32,413 nt of DNA from JBPCIX01 sp051005875 (lineage in GTDB: Bacteria; Actinomycetota; CADDZG01; JAHWKV01). The number at the start of each line of letters is the position of its first letter. The first letter of the stretch is position 1. This document shows, in pieces, positions 1-8,877 of the stretch. The position numbers and the translations under genes were made by a program. The notes under the pieces were generated by a model. That model ran no database searches. It was given only the letters and a program-made list of their open reading frames with translations, and was not told the DNA's origin. Location of the stretch: the NCBI GenBank assembly GCA_051005875.1, contig JBPCIX010000056.1, positions 1-32,413 of the forward strand, given 5' to 3'.

Positions 1-329
1 CCGCTCAGGCGATGGCCGGCGACGCCTTTTTGGCCGCTGTGCTGACCGATGGAGCCGATGTGAAGTCGGTGACCCACATGGGTAGAAATATCCCTGCCCG
101 GTTCTACACGGCTCTTAAGCAACGCGATCCCGTCTGCGTGGTTCCCGGATGCGGGAACAAGTACGACCTTGAAATCGATCACAACCAGCCGGTCTACAAA
201 AAGGGTCCCACGGCCATGGGAAATTTAGCCCGCCTCTGTCATCGCCACCACGCCCTTAAGACTTATCAGGGGTACCGATTATCCGGCAACCCCGGATCAT
301 GGGAATGGCATCCGCCGAGTCGGCGTTGA
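1..329 (+). CDS. HNH endonuclease, C-terminal fragment (DUF222-type), cut by window edge
   Basis: The reading frame is open to the left edge, so this is the 3' end of a larger gene; the ATG at 12 is probably internal. The visible part holds an HNH nuclease fold: a CVVPGC zinc-knuckle start near residue 42, an EIDH motif carrying the first catalytic His, an asparagine in GNLARLC, and the closing HRHH. This arrangement is typical of the C-terminal HNH domain of actinobacterial DUF222 proteins, which are abundant, often multicopy and of unclear role. The DUF222 region itself lies outside the window, so that assignment is inference. The fold would cut DNA using a metal ion. The next gene starts about 80 bases downstream on the same strand. 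Confidence 0.8.
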   Translation, partial: AQAMAGDAFLAAVLTDGADVKSVTHMGRNIPARFYTALKQRDPVCVVPGCGNKYDLEIDHNQPVYKKGPTAMGNLARLCHRHHALKTYQGYRLSGNPGSWEWHPPSRR

Positions 330-400
330 GCGAGCGAGGCGGGCAAGCGATTCTGGGTACTTTGGCTGGGGCAGTGGGTCAGTTTCAAATTCCAAGCGGG

Positions 401-406
401 TAAAAT
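401..406 (+). promoter_or_regulatory. -10 element of a likely leaderless promoter for the cation transporter gene
   Basis: TAAAAT lies exactly 6 nt before the ATG at 413, so transcription would begin at or next to the start codon. No Shine-Dalgarno sequence is visible before that ATG. The -35 region (about 377-382) is a poor match. The same geometry recurs at 1145-1150 and 16896-16901. Confidence 0.45.
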
Positions 407-412
407 CCTGTT

Positions 413-1129
413 ATGCGTCTCATCACGGTTATTGCTGGTCCGGCTTGCGCTCTTGGTTGTACCGAGGCGGATTGCCTTTGTGATTGCATAGCTTGTCGCC
501 CTTTGCTCAATCTTTCATCCCCAAGCAGGCCAAACCGACTGCGCCGAGGCCTTCGGCTCGAATACTTCACCCTTGTATGGAATGCCATTGAAGCAATCGT
601 CGGTATGGTTGCTGGCATTGTTTCCGGTTCGGTTTCGTTAGTTGCTTTCGCCCTGGACTCCGTTGTCGAGGCATCTTCCGGTGCGGTTCTTATGTCTCGC
701 CTCAAAGCCGAGCAGAAGGGGAAACACGCCGACGACTTAGAACGCAGAGCGATAAGACAGCTTGCATGGGCATTCTTCGCATTAGCGGCCTATGTGGGCT
801 TTAGGGCGGTTCAAGCCCTTGTGACTCAATCCAGGCCAGAAGATAGTCCGGTAGGAATCGGATTGGCGATTGTCTCCCTCACCATAATGCCTGTTTTGGC
901 TAGAAAGAAGCGCAAGGTTGCTGCCGAATTGGATAGTCGGGCGCTCCAAGCCGATTCGACCCAAACCGATCTTTGCACCTATTTGTCGGCAATCTTGCTC
1001 GTGGGCCTTTTGGCAAACTCCCTATTGGGCTGGTGGTGGGCGGACCCCATCGCCGGGCTTGGAATTGCCTTCATAGCCGCTAAAGAGGGGCGCGAGTTGT
1101 GGGTGGAAGAAGGTATTTGTTGCAAGTGA
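413..1129 (+). CDS. Small CDF-type cation transporter with cysteine-rich N-terminus
   Basis: This is an integral membrane protein of the cation diffusion facilitator superfamily, which exports divalent metals in exchange for protons. About six hydrophobic segments can be seen from residue 52 onward. The typical acidic metal-site positions are D82 and E86 in TM2 and D181 and D186 in TM5, and the GWWWADP sequence near 206-212 is typical of the short actinobacterial cation-transporter subgroup. The cytoplasmic C-terminal domain of classical CDF proteins is missing. The first 28 residues hold six cysteines (12, 16, 21, 23, 25, 28) and the C-terminus ends in a Cys-Cys pair, suggesting soft-metal handling. 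A -10 element 6 nt before the ATG supports this start. The substrate (Zn, Cd, Co or other) cannot be told from sequence. Confidence 0.8.
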   Translation: MRLITVIAGPACALGCTEADCLCDCIACRPLLNLSSPSRPNRLRRGLRLEYFTLVWNAIEAIVGMVAGIVSGSVSLVAFALDSVVEASSGAVLMSRLKAEQKGKHADDLERRAIRQLAWAFFALAAYVGFRAVQALVTQSRPEDSPVGIGLAIVSLTIMPVLARKKRKVAAELDSRALQADSTQTDLCTYLSAILLVGLLANSLLGWWWADPIAGLGIAFIAAKEGRELWVEEGICCK

Positions 1130-1150
1130 TGTTCACGTAGGCATTATAAT
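1120..1150 (+). promoter_or_regulatory. Promoter of the toxin-antitoxin operon, probably leaderless
   Basis: A perfect TATAAT at 1145-1150 ends 6 nt before the antitoxin ATG at 1157. A TTGCAA at 1120-1125 could be the -35, with a rather long 19-bp spacer. The expected transcription start falls on the ATG, and no ribosome binding site is visible. The promoter overlaps the end of the transporter gene, which stops at 1129. Confidence 0.55.
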
Positions 1151-1156
1151 GGTCAT

Positions 1157-1384
1157 ATGACCATAACTATGACCGCTACCGAAGTAAAGGCCCGAATTCT
1201 GTCTCTCCTCGATCTAGTCACTGAAGGCGAGGAAATTGAGATCACCAAACACGGCAGGCCTGTCGCCAGGCTTGTCGCCGCCCGGGGCCCCCATGCGCTT
1301 AAGGGCAGCCTTTCGGGGGTGGCCCTGTCTGCGGCGAAAGAGGATGATCTGTTTGCGACGGGAGTTGACTGGGAGTTGTCGTGA
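1157..1384 (+). CDS. Type II antitoxin, Phd/YefM family (VapB-type partner)
   Basis: This 75-residue protein has the Phd/YefM DNA-binding N-terminus: a short beta-strand start, then ATEVKARILSLLDLV, a GEEIEITKHGRPVARLV hairpin typical of the family, and a variable C-terminal tail that would wrap around the toxin. By family knowledge it binds its own promoter and neutralises the toxin encoded next. Its stop overlaps the toxin GTG by 4 bases (GTGA), which implies translational coupling. The start at 1157 is supported by the -10 element 6 nt upstream; a second in-frame ATG 12 bases later is possible. Confidence 0.88.
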   Translation: MTITMTATEVKARILSLLDLVTEGEEIEITKHGRPVARLVAARGPHALKGSLSGVALSAAKEDDLFATGVDWELS

Positions 1385-1770
1385 CCCTCGTTCTTGATTC
1401 CCACGTTTTGCATTGGTGGTCGGCAGAACCCGACAGGCTCAGTCCTTCTGCTTCTCAAGCCATTTCCGAAGCCGATGAACTCACCGTTGCCGGTATCAGT
1501 TGGTTTGAGTTGGCCTGGATGGCTTCACACGAAAGAATAGTCTTGACCGTCCCCATCTCCTCGTGGCTCCAGCGGCTTTCGGGGCAGGTGAGAACCATCG
1601 GCGTCACACCGGCGATTGCCTTGACGGCCGTTAGCCTTCCTTCGACCTTTCCTGGGGATCCGGCCGATCGCCTAATTTACGCCACGGCCGTTGAGAGGGG
1701 TTGGCGTCTGATCACCAAGGATAAAAAGCTGCACCGCCACAAGCACCCGCGCCCGGTCATTCTTTGGTGA
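1381..1770 (+). CDS. vapC: PIN-domain ribonuclease toxin, VapC family
   Basis: This 129-residue protein is a single PIN domain. The acidic metal-binding set is present: D6 in VLDSHVL, E43 in WFELAW, D93 and D96 in GDPADRLIYATA, and D114 in ITKDKKL. VapC toxins are Mg-dependent RNases that cut tRNA or rRNA and stop growth when freed from antitoxin. The partner here is Phd/YefM-like, a common combination in Actinobacteria. The start is GTG, overlapping the antitoxin stop. It sits between accessory genes and the conserved block, consistent with a mobile or addiction module, though no repeats or integrase flank it. The RNA target cannot be predicted. Confidence 0.88.
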   Translation: MTLVLDSHVLHWWSAEPDRLSPSASQAISEADELTVAGISWFELAWMASHERIVLTVPISSWLQRLSGQVRTIGVTPAIALTAVSLPSTFPGDPADRLIYATAVERGWRLITKDKKLHRHKHPRPVILW

Positions 1771-1783
1771 CCGGCCTCCGCCG

Positions 1784-1789
1784 TATCCT
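1784..1789 (+). promoter_or_regulatory. Possible -10 element for leaderless arfB mRNA
   Basis: TATCCT fits the actinobacterial TANNNT pattern and ends exactly 6 nt before the arfB ATG at 1796. The bases between are TGAGAG, which could also act as a weak ribosome binding site. A -35-like TCTTTG lies 17 bp upstream at 1761-1766. Confidence 0.3.
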
Positions 1790-1795
1790 TGAGAG

Positions 1796-2230
1796 ATGGA
1801 TCAGCTTAGGGTAACGAGGACTGTTGCGGTTCCCGAACAGGAGCTTAAGTTTCGGTTCTCCCGCAGCGGAGGGCCAGGGGGGCAGAACGTCAATACACGG
1901 GACACCAAGGTCGAAGTGATCTTCGACGCGGCCCGGTCGCCGTCGCTCGGGCCTAGACAGCGAGAACGGGTGGCTCGACACCTCGACGGACGGTTGGACT
2001 CCGAGGGCAAGCTGCATGTGGTTGCCTCAGACGAACGCACCCAGGCCCAAAATCGCGAGCTTGCGGTGAGCAGGCTCCAGGCCATTCTCGCCGAGGCCCT
2101 TCGCCCCGACCCTGCCCCTCGCCGCCCCACCAGGCCCTCCAAGAGCAAGCAGCGCAAGCGTGTGGAATCCAAACGGGTCCGAGGACGGCTTAAACGCCTC
2201 CGGGGCTCGGCGGCCGATGACGCAAACTAG
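1796..2230 (+). CDS. arfB: Alternative ribosome-rescue factor / peptidyl-tRNA hydrolase ArfB (YaeJ)
   Basis: This 144-residue protein has the class I release-factor catalytic domain without codon-recognition domains. The motif SGGPGGQNVN carries the catalytic GGQ at residues 28-30. The C-terminal third (about 106-138) is strongly basic (Lys/Arg-rich, ending in repeated Lys-Arg and Arg-Gly runs), matching the ArfB tail that enters the empty mRNA channel of a stalled ribosome. It would release nascent chains from ribosomes lacking a stop codon. The length matches the family. It is convergent with ftsY, with only 3 bases between the two stop codons. Confidence 0.93.
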   Translation: MDQLRVTRTVAVPEQELKFRFSRSGGPGGQNVNTRDTKVEVIFDAARSPSLGPRQRERVARHLDGRLDSEGKLHVVASDERTQAQNRELAVSRLQAILAEALRPDPAPRRPTRPSKSKQRKRVESKRVRGRLKRLRGSAADDAN

Positions 2231-2233
2231 CCG

Positions 2234-3382
<1,149 letters not shown>

Positions 3383-3395
3383 ATCTTTGAGACTA

Positions 3396-6002
3396 CTAAG
3401 AGTTGGCGGTGGGCGAGTTTTCGAACTCGGCGGCGTGAGCAGCCATGCGCTCCGAGATCACTCGAGACGCACCATCCCGGCCGATAGAAACGCCGTAGAG
3501 GACGTCGGCAACTTCCATTGTTCTTTTTTGATGAGTTACTACCAGAAGCTGCGATGAATCGCGAAACTCATTCAACAGCCCGAGAAAACGATGCAAGTTG
3601 ACGTCGTCGAGAGCAGCCTCGACCTCATCGAGAATGTAGAACGGCGACGGCCTCGCCCTGAAGATCGCGAACAAGACCGCCAGAGCTGAAAGAGCCCGCT
3701 CTCCGCCCGACAGCAGCGAAAGCCGCTTAATGTTCTTGCCGCCCGGCCGAGCCTCAACTTCAACCCCGGTGTTCAATAAGTCGGCCGGATCCGTTAGGGT
3801 CAAGCGGCCCCGCCCGCCCGGGAACAGTACGCTGAAAAGCCGCTCGTATTGCGCGCCCACCTCTTCGAATGCTGAGACAAAAAGGTCCTTGATCTTTTCG
3901 TCGACCGACTCTACGATTTTCACCAGGTCCCTACGGCTGGCTCTGAGATCCATCAGTTGCCCCGATAGATACTCCTCCCGCTCTCCCAAGGCTTCAAACT
4001 CTTGCGCAGCCAGTGGGTTAACACGCCCGATCTCGCCTAGTTCACGTTCAAGACGAACCTTTCGCCGGTCAAGCAGGTGGTCGTCCATAGCGGCGATCCG
4101 CTCTATCCCTTCGAGGGCCTCCAGGCGATCCGGATCCTCGAATTCCCATCGGTGCCCGAATTTTCGGACGGCCTCATCCGGTTCCGTATTCCACTCTCCA
4201 CGAATTTTCTCCTCCAGAATTCTGGCGCGGAGCTTTACCTCGGTCCTGCCAAGATCCTCTTCGCGTGCCTTGGAACGCAGATCGTCCAACGCTTCCGCCT
4301 TGTCGGCTCGGTCAATTCGGAGGGCCTGAGCTTGGGCCTCGAAATCGTCGAGAACAGCGCGAGATGCGGCGTGGGCCTGGTCCGCCTGACTCGCCCAGGC
4401 GCCGACCTCGGCGCCGAAGTTGCGGGCCTGTTCCCCAATCGCTCCCGCCCGGCGGATCCACTCCCCGAGTTGCCGCTGCCTGCCTTCGACTGTTGAAACA
4501 GCCTCGATCGCCAGTTCGAGCGCCCGCTCAGCCGAGGCAAGCCTTTCTTCGAGGATCGTGCGCCGAGCTTTTGCCATTGACTTGCCGCCTCCGGAGTCGT
4601 CATTCGCTTCGGAAACCGCCCTATGGGCCTCAAGCGCCTTCGCATGAACCTCAACCAAGACTTCCAACTGCTCCACAAGCGTTTCCAGCCCCGATTCAAT
4701 AGCAGGCAAGCCGGCTTGAAATATCGCCAGGCGCTCCACAAAAGCCGCCACCGAATCGGGGCTGGAAACTCGCGCAACTGTTTCCGCCCGGTCACTTAGT
4801 TGCGCCGATTCGGACCGAGCAGACCGCAAAAGCTCGCCCATTTGCCTTGAGCGTTCATCCAGGATCTGGCCCAAGACGTCCAGCTCAGAAACTGCAGCGG
4901 TCAGGTCGATTTGTCGGTCGGCGCCAGCGCCATCCTGCTCACCGATGGCAGCTGTTTCTACGATCCTGGCTTCCTCAAGAGATTCTTCCACTTCAATCAA
5001 CTGACGCCTTAATTCATTGACTCGAATGTGGGCGGTGGCCTCGGTCTCGACCGCAAGCTCCGCCTCAAGGGCCCTAAGCCTTTCCTCTGCCAGGCGCGAC
5101 AAGGCCGACAAGCGTTCGCCGCTGCGCGCCAAAGACCACGCTGCCTCTCTTTGGCTCTCGGCGCGGCCATCCGCCTCGCGCCGGCGGGTCTCCGCCTCAA
5201 GCAACCTGGCCTCGAGGGCCTTTAGCTCCACCTCGCGGGATTGGATTTCAGCATCAAGATCGAGTGTTCCCCCGGGACCGAGCCCCGCTCGAGCAGCCGC
5301 TAAGCCCCTGGCGGCTGAAACCACAGACGTGCGCGCGAGCTCTTCACTCAAGCGCGAAAACCGACTTGCTGCATCGGCCTGTTCTCTCAAGGGACGCAAC
5401 TGGCGGCGAACTTCGGAAAGTAGATCCGAGAGCCTGATTATGTTTTGCTCTGTGGCGATGATCTTTCTGCCGGCCCGCTCTTTGCGACGCCGGTGCTTGC
5501 CCACCCCTGCCGCCTCTTCGATGAAACCTCGCAACTGTTCGGGATCAGCATTTAGCACGTCGTCAAGTTGGCCCTGCCCGACAATGGTGTGCTGCTCGCG
5601 ACCGACCCCAGTATCCGAAAGCACCTCCTGGATATCCAGCAGCCTGCAGGCAGCGCCGTTGAGGCGGTACTCGCTCTCGCCCGATCGGAAAAGAAGACGT
5701 GAAATTGTCACCTCAGCAAATTCGATAGGCAAAAGCCCCGCCGAATTGTCGATGGTAAGAGCCACCTCCGTCATGCCGAGGGCGGGCCTGTGGGGCGAGC
5801 CCGCAAAGATTACGTCCTCCATCTTGCCGCCGCGCAAACTTCGGGGCCCTTGCTCGCCGAGCACCCACGAAATAGCATCGATGACGTTCGACTTTCCCGA
5901 TCCATTGGGACCCACGACTATGGTGATGCCGGGCTCGAAGACAAGGGTCGTCTTCTCAGCGAAGGACTTAAAGCCCCTAATTACAAGAGATTTTAGGAAC
6001 AT
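3396..6002 (-). CDS. smc: Chromosome segregation SMC-family ATPase, short and apparently hinge-less
   Basis: This 868-residue SMC ATPase has intact head motifs: the start MFLKSLVIRGFKSFAEKT, Walker A GPNGSGKS at about 31-38, ABC signature LSGGERALSAL at about 764, and Walker B FYILDEVEAALDD at about 788. Between the two head halves the protein is charged heptad-like coiled coil (about 165-720). Bacterial SMC is normally about 1150-1200 residues with a roughly 150-residue globular hinge holding conserved Gly residues. I see no such domain; the only break is a glycine-containing turn near 469-474. I chose the ATG at 6002 because family homology begins there; an in-frame TTG at 6059 would add 19 unconserved residues. 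It precedes ftsY. ScpA and ScpB genes are not in the window. Confidence 0.92.
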   Translation of the reverse strand: MFLKSLVIRGFKSFAEKTTLVFEPGITIVVGPNGSGKSNVIDAISWVLGEQGPRSLRGGKMEDVIFAGSPHRPALGMTEVALTIDNSAGLLPIEFAEVTISRLLFRSGESEYRLNGAACRLLDIQEVLSDTGVGREQHTIVGQGQLDDVLNADPEQLRGFIEEAAGVGKHRRRKERAGRKIIATEQNIIRLSDLLSEVRRQLRPLREQADAASRFSRLSEELARTSVVSAARGLAAARAGLGPGGTLDLDAEIQSREVELKALEARLLEAETRRREADGRAESQREAAWSLARSGERLSALSRLAEERLRALEAELAVETEATAHIRVNELRRQLIEVEESLEEARIVETAAIGEQDGAGADRQIDLTAAVSELDVLGQILDERSRQMGELLRSARSESAQLSDRAETVARVSSPDSVAAFVERLAIFQAGLPAIESGLETLVEQLEVLVEVHAKALEAHRAVSEANDDSGGGKSMAKARRTILEERLASAERALELAIEAVSTVEGRQRQLGEWIRRAGAIGEQARNFGAEVGAWASQADQAHAASRAVLDDFEAQAQALRIDRADKAEALDDLRSKAREEDLGRTEVKLRARILEEKIRGEWNTEPDEAVRKFGHRWEFEDPDRLEALEGIERIAAMDDHLLDRRKVRLERELGEIGRVNPLAAQEFEALGEREEYLSGQLMDLRASRRDLVKIVESVDEKIKDLFVSAFEEVGAQYERLFSVLFPGGRGRLTLTDPADLLNTGVEVEARPGGKNIKRLSLLSGGERALSALAVLFAIFRARPSPFYILDEVEAALDDVNLHRFLGLLNEFRDSSQLLVVTHQKRTMEVADVLYGVSIGRDGASRVISERMAAHAAEFENSPTANS

Positions 6003-6050
6003 GGATACGCGGATGTTAGCAGTGCAGGTGGCTCCTTCCAAGGCAATCTG

Positions 6051-6056
6051 TACAAT
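6051..6056 (+). promoter_or_regulatory. Possible -10 element for the phosphoglycerate mutase gene
   Basis: TACAAT sits in the 90-bp gap between the divergent smc and phosphoglycerate mutase starts, about 36 bases before the ATG at 6093. No convincing -35 is present. The ATG itself has a good ribosome binding site (GAGGG, 5 nt spacing). Confidence 0.3.
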
Positions 6057-6092
6057 CAAACCTCAAGTTTGAAATTCCAGACAGAGGGCAAC

Positions 6093-7292
6093 ATGGACGA
6101 ATTGATTTCCGAGCTGGTTCAGCCGGCAAAAACAAAGATTGTGCTACTGGTTCTCGACGGGTTAGGGGGATTCCGCAACGCCGAGCGCGGATCAGAGTTG
6201 TTTGAGGCCACCACACCCAATCTCGACCAGCTTGCCGCTGAAGGATCCTCCGGCCTCCACACGGTGGTCGGCCCCGGCGTTACCCCCGGAAGCGGCGCAG
6301 GGCACCTTGCGCTGTTTGGGTACGACCCTCTGGTGTACAGAATGGGCCGGGGGGCCCTTTGCGCCGCAGGAATTGGATTCGATTTGGGGCCGCTCGACAT
6401 TGCCGCACGGCTCAACTTCTGCACCCTTGATGACGAAGGCAACGTCTCGGATCGCCGGGCCGGACGGATTTCAACCGAAGTCAACCAAAGGCTTTGCGAC
6501 TTGATCACCACTCAGGTGGATCTGGGTGAAGGAGTAGAATTGATCCTGCAGCCGGAGATGGACCATCGTGCGCTGTTGGTCCTAAGAGCCGAAGGATTGT
6601 CGCCGCACGTTTCAGATACCGACCCCCAGGGGCTCGGCCTTCCGCCCAAAACACCCATAGCCCTGGCCCACGAGGCTGAACTGACGGCCACCCGACTACA
6701 AGAGATGCTCGGCCAAATAAGAACCCTGCTGAAGGGCGAGCAAGCAAACTTCGTTTTGATGCGTGGCTTTGACACCCTGCGGAACCTGCCCAGGTTTCCG
6801 ACGGTCTTTCGCTTGAGGTCAGTTGGAATCGCGGTTTACCCCATGTACACCGGAATAGCCCGAATTCTGGGCATGGAGGTTGCCCAGGGGATGAAGAGTT
6901 GGGATGAGCAGCTGACCAACATGGAATCCAGCTGGGACCGCTACGACTTCTTTTATGTTCACGACAAAAAGCCCGACTCAGCGGGCGAGGATGGCTCATT
7001 CGAACGAAAGTGTGCCGCCATCGAAGAACTCGATCAAACGATTCCCCGCGTGATGGATCTAAATCCCGACGTCATTTGTGTCACCGGCGACCACTGCACA
7101 CCAAGCTTTTTGATGGGACATTCCTGGCATCCGGTGCCGTTTCTTTTGCGAGGACCAGCCGTGGGAGTCGATACGGCCACTCACTTCAACGAAGAAGAGG
7201 GGCGCCACGGGGCGTTTGGTCATGTGATGGCCAAGAGCCTTATGCCGCTAATGCTGGCAAGCGCCGGCCGCCTGGCAAAATTCGGGGCCTAG
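6093..7292 (+). CDS. apgM: 2,3-bisphosphoglycerate-independent phosphoglycerate mutase, archaeal type (ApgM)
   Basis: This enzyme interconverts 3- and 2-phosphoglycerate in glycolysis. At 399 residues it belongs to the alkaline-phosphatase superfamily, archaeal branch, not the 510-residue bacterial GpmI. Visible motifs are VLLVLDGLGG at the start (metal-binding Asp), TPNLDQLA, the TPGSGAGHLALFGYDP region with the nucleophilic serine, and the late metal-site motifs VTGDHCTPS and EEGRHGAFGHVMA. The ATG at 6093 was preferred over the TTG at 6069 because GAGGG lies 5 nt upstream and it begins a family-like N-terminus. It is divergent from smc and convergent with the hydrolase gene; neither neighbour is metabolic. 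Confidence 0.93.
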   Translation: MDELISELVQPAKTKIVLLVLDGLGGFRNAERGSELFEATTPNLDQLAAEGSSGLHTVVGPGVTPGSGAGHLALFGYDPLVYRMGRGALCAAGIGFDLGPLDIAARLNFCTLDDEGNVSDRRAGRISTEVNQRLCDLITTQVDLGEGVELILQPEMDHRALLVLRAEGLSPHVSDTDPQGLGLPPKTPIALAHEAELTATRLQEMLGQIRTLLKGEQANFVLMRGFDTLRNLPRFPTVFRLRSVGIAVYPMYTGIARILGMEVAQGMKSWDEQLTNMESSWDRYDFFYVHDKKPDSAGEDGSFERKCAAIEELDQTIPRVMDLNPDVICVTGDHCTPSFLMGHSWHPVPFLLRGPAVGVDTATHFNEEEGRHGAFGHVMAKSLMPLMLASAGRLAKFGA

Positions 7293-7361
7293 GGCGCCGT
7301 TGAGCCAAAATTTGCATGGTCCCCTCAAGCCCTTTCGATTACCAGCCCCCCGCCCCCACCC

Positions 7362-8009
7362 TTAGGGGAGGCCGTCCAGCCAGTCGACGATCTGTGGTGT
7401 CAAGCTGCTTAGGACTTCCCGTTCAGAGCGAGCCTTGCCGGTAGCTGATCTGCTCTTGGCTACTTTCAATCCGTGGTCCGCCCCGTCCACAACCAGCAGC
7501 CTTGCCGGAACAGACAGCCTGGGCAGTTGGGCCTCAAGCACCCCTAAATCGCAAAAAGGGTCAACAGCCCCTTCAATGAACAAACACGGAACTTCGATCT
7601 CAGGCCAGTGGGCAATCCGGGGATTCGCCGGGTCCCCAGGCCGGTGCAGAGGATACGAGTAGAAGAGCAACCCCGCGACCCCGAGCCCCCCAGCCACGGC
7701 CATCGAAGCCACCCGACCTCCGTAAGACCTGCCTCCCACCACCCACCTGTTTGAATCCGGAAATTGCTTGCGCACCATCTCGAAAATCTCAATCAATCCC
7801 GAGACGCTTTTTTCGGCTGCCGGTGGGCTGGATCGCCCTGCGTCTCGGTATGGCAGGTTCACTCGGACCGATAGGTGGTCGGCTTCGGCCATGCCTTCCG
7901 ACAGGGCCTTGAGGCCCGCCCCGTTTAGGTCTCCCCCGGCCCCATGTGTCAAAAAGACCGACGGGTCCTTGCCCATTCCTGCAGGAAGATCCGGCGCTAT
8001 TGTTGGCAA
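7362..8009 (-). CDS. Alpha/beta hydrolase, dienelactone-hydrolase-like
   Basis: This 215-residue protein has the alpha/beta-hydrolase catalytic set: a HGAGG oxyanion-type loop at 22-26, nucleophile elbow GGRSYGG with S95, an acid candidate D150 in EGAVDPFCD, and H179 in GADHGLKV. The short compact fold resembles the KANL3/Tex30-like predicted hydrolases (COG3571 type). The substrate is unknown. It follows mutM by 22 bases on the same strand and probably ends that operon. The start is uncertain: TTG at 8009 is taken here, but ATG at 7976 would remove 11 residues and still keep the first beta strand. Neither has a clean ribosome binding site. Confidence 0.8.
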   Translation of the reverse strand: MPTIAPDLPAGMGKDPSVFLTHGAGGDLNGAGLKALSEGMAEADHLSVRVNLPYRDAGRSSPPAAEKSVSGLIEIFEMVRKQFPDSNRWVVGGRSYGGRVASMAVAGGLGVAGLLFYSYPLHRPGDPANPRIAHWPEIEVPCLFIEGAVDPFCDLGVLEAQLPRLSVPARLLVVDGADHGLKVAKSRSATGKARSEREVLSSLTPQIVDWLDGLP

Positions 8010-8031
8010 TACCGAATTCGGATTTGAATCA

Positions 8032-8877
8032 CTAGACTTGGCACTGCGGGCAAAAAAACGTTGAACGACTGCTCCATTTAGCGCGCTCTATCGGAGTACG
8101 GCATCTTCGGCAGGGTTGGCCTTGTCGCTGATACACCTTTAAGAATTGCTGGTACTCCCCCAGTTCCCCGTGAATGTCCCGGTACTGTTCGTCGTCGGCC
8201 GAGGTTCCTCGGTAACGAATTGCGTCCTGAAGAATCTCGTGGATGGCCCGGTACAAACGACGCACCTCAGAAGAGGAAAGGGTGTCGGAAACCCGGTCGT
8301 GACGAATGCCGGAATGGAAAAGAATCTCATCCGAATAGATGTTGCCTATTCCGCAGATAAATTCCTGGTCCATCAACAGACCCTTCATTTTTGCCTTCCG
8401 GTTCGCCAAGGTTTGCGAAAACATCTGCCAACTGAGCGGCTGCTCAAGCGGATCAATTCCCAGCTTCCCGAGTTCTTTGACCTGGTCGAACTCAGCCACA
8501 GGGCTGACGAACATTTCTCCGAAGGTCCTCGGGTCGACGTAGCGAAGCTGACCCCCGACTGTGAAATGCAGCACGATGTGGGTGTGGTTGGCCAAGGGCT
8601 GTCTTGCCTTGCACTGAATCAACTGCCCGGCCATGCCGAGGTGGACTATCAAGATTGCGTTGGAATCAAGAAATAACAGCAAGTATTTCCCCCGCCGGCC
8701 CACTCGTTTGATCTTGACCCCGGCCAGCGCCTGCTCGAAGTCTTTCCGCCGTGAATGACGCCGGATGACCCGCATCGCGTTCTTGGTGGTCCGCACCTCG
8801 GCTTTCTTGATTCGGCGGCCGACTATTTCTTTCTCGAGGTCCCGGCGTATGACCTCGACTTCAGGTAGTTCAGGCAT
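8032..8877 (-). CDS. mutM: Formamidopyrimidine-DNA glycosylase (Fpg/MutM)
   Basis: This bifunctional glycosylase/AP lyase removes 8-oxoguanine and other oxidised purines. The N-terminus MPELPEVE supplies the catalytic Pro (after Met removal) and Glu. The conserved lysine of the GRRGKYLL segment near residue 64 and the ICGIGNIYSDE helix-two-turn-helix region are present. A four-cysteine zinc finger closes the protein (C256, C259, C276, C279). The length (281) is normal. The start overlaps the 3' end of rnc by 8 bases, so translation is probably coupled. In mycobacteria fpg likewise follows rnc. Confidence 0.97.
   Translation of the reverse strand: MPELPEVEVIRRDLEKEIVGRRIKKAEVRTTKNAMRVIRRHSRRKDFEQALAGVKIKRVGRRGKYLLLFLDSNAILIVHLGMAGQLIQCKARQPLANHTHIVLHFTVGGQLRYVDPRTFGEMFVSPVAEFDQVKELGKLGIDPLEQPLSWQMFSQTLANRKAKMKGLLMDQEFICGIGNIYSDEILFHSGIRHDRVSDTLSSSEVRRLYRAIHEILQDAIRYRGTSADDEQYRDIHGELGEYQQFLKVYQRQGQPCRRCRTPIERAKWSSRSTFFCPQCQV

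Noticed and set aside
5017..6072. Long + strand open frame (about 350 codons) opposite smc
   Set aside because: It is Ser/Arg/Pro-rich, matches no family, and lies wholly antisense to the conserved SMC head; it is a by-product of G+C-rich codon use.
7293..7361. Terminator between the convergent apgM and hydrolase genes
   Set aside because: C-rich and G-rich runs are present (CCCTTAGGGG), but no stem longer than about 4 bp with a proper loop can be formed.
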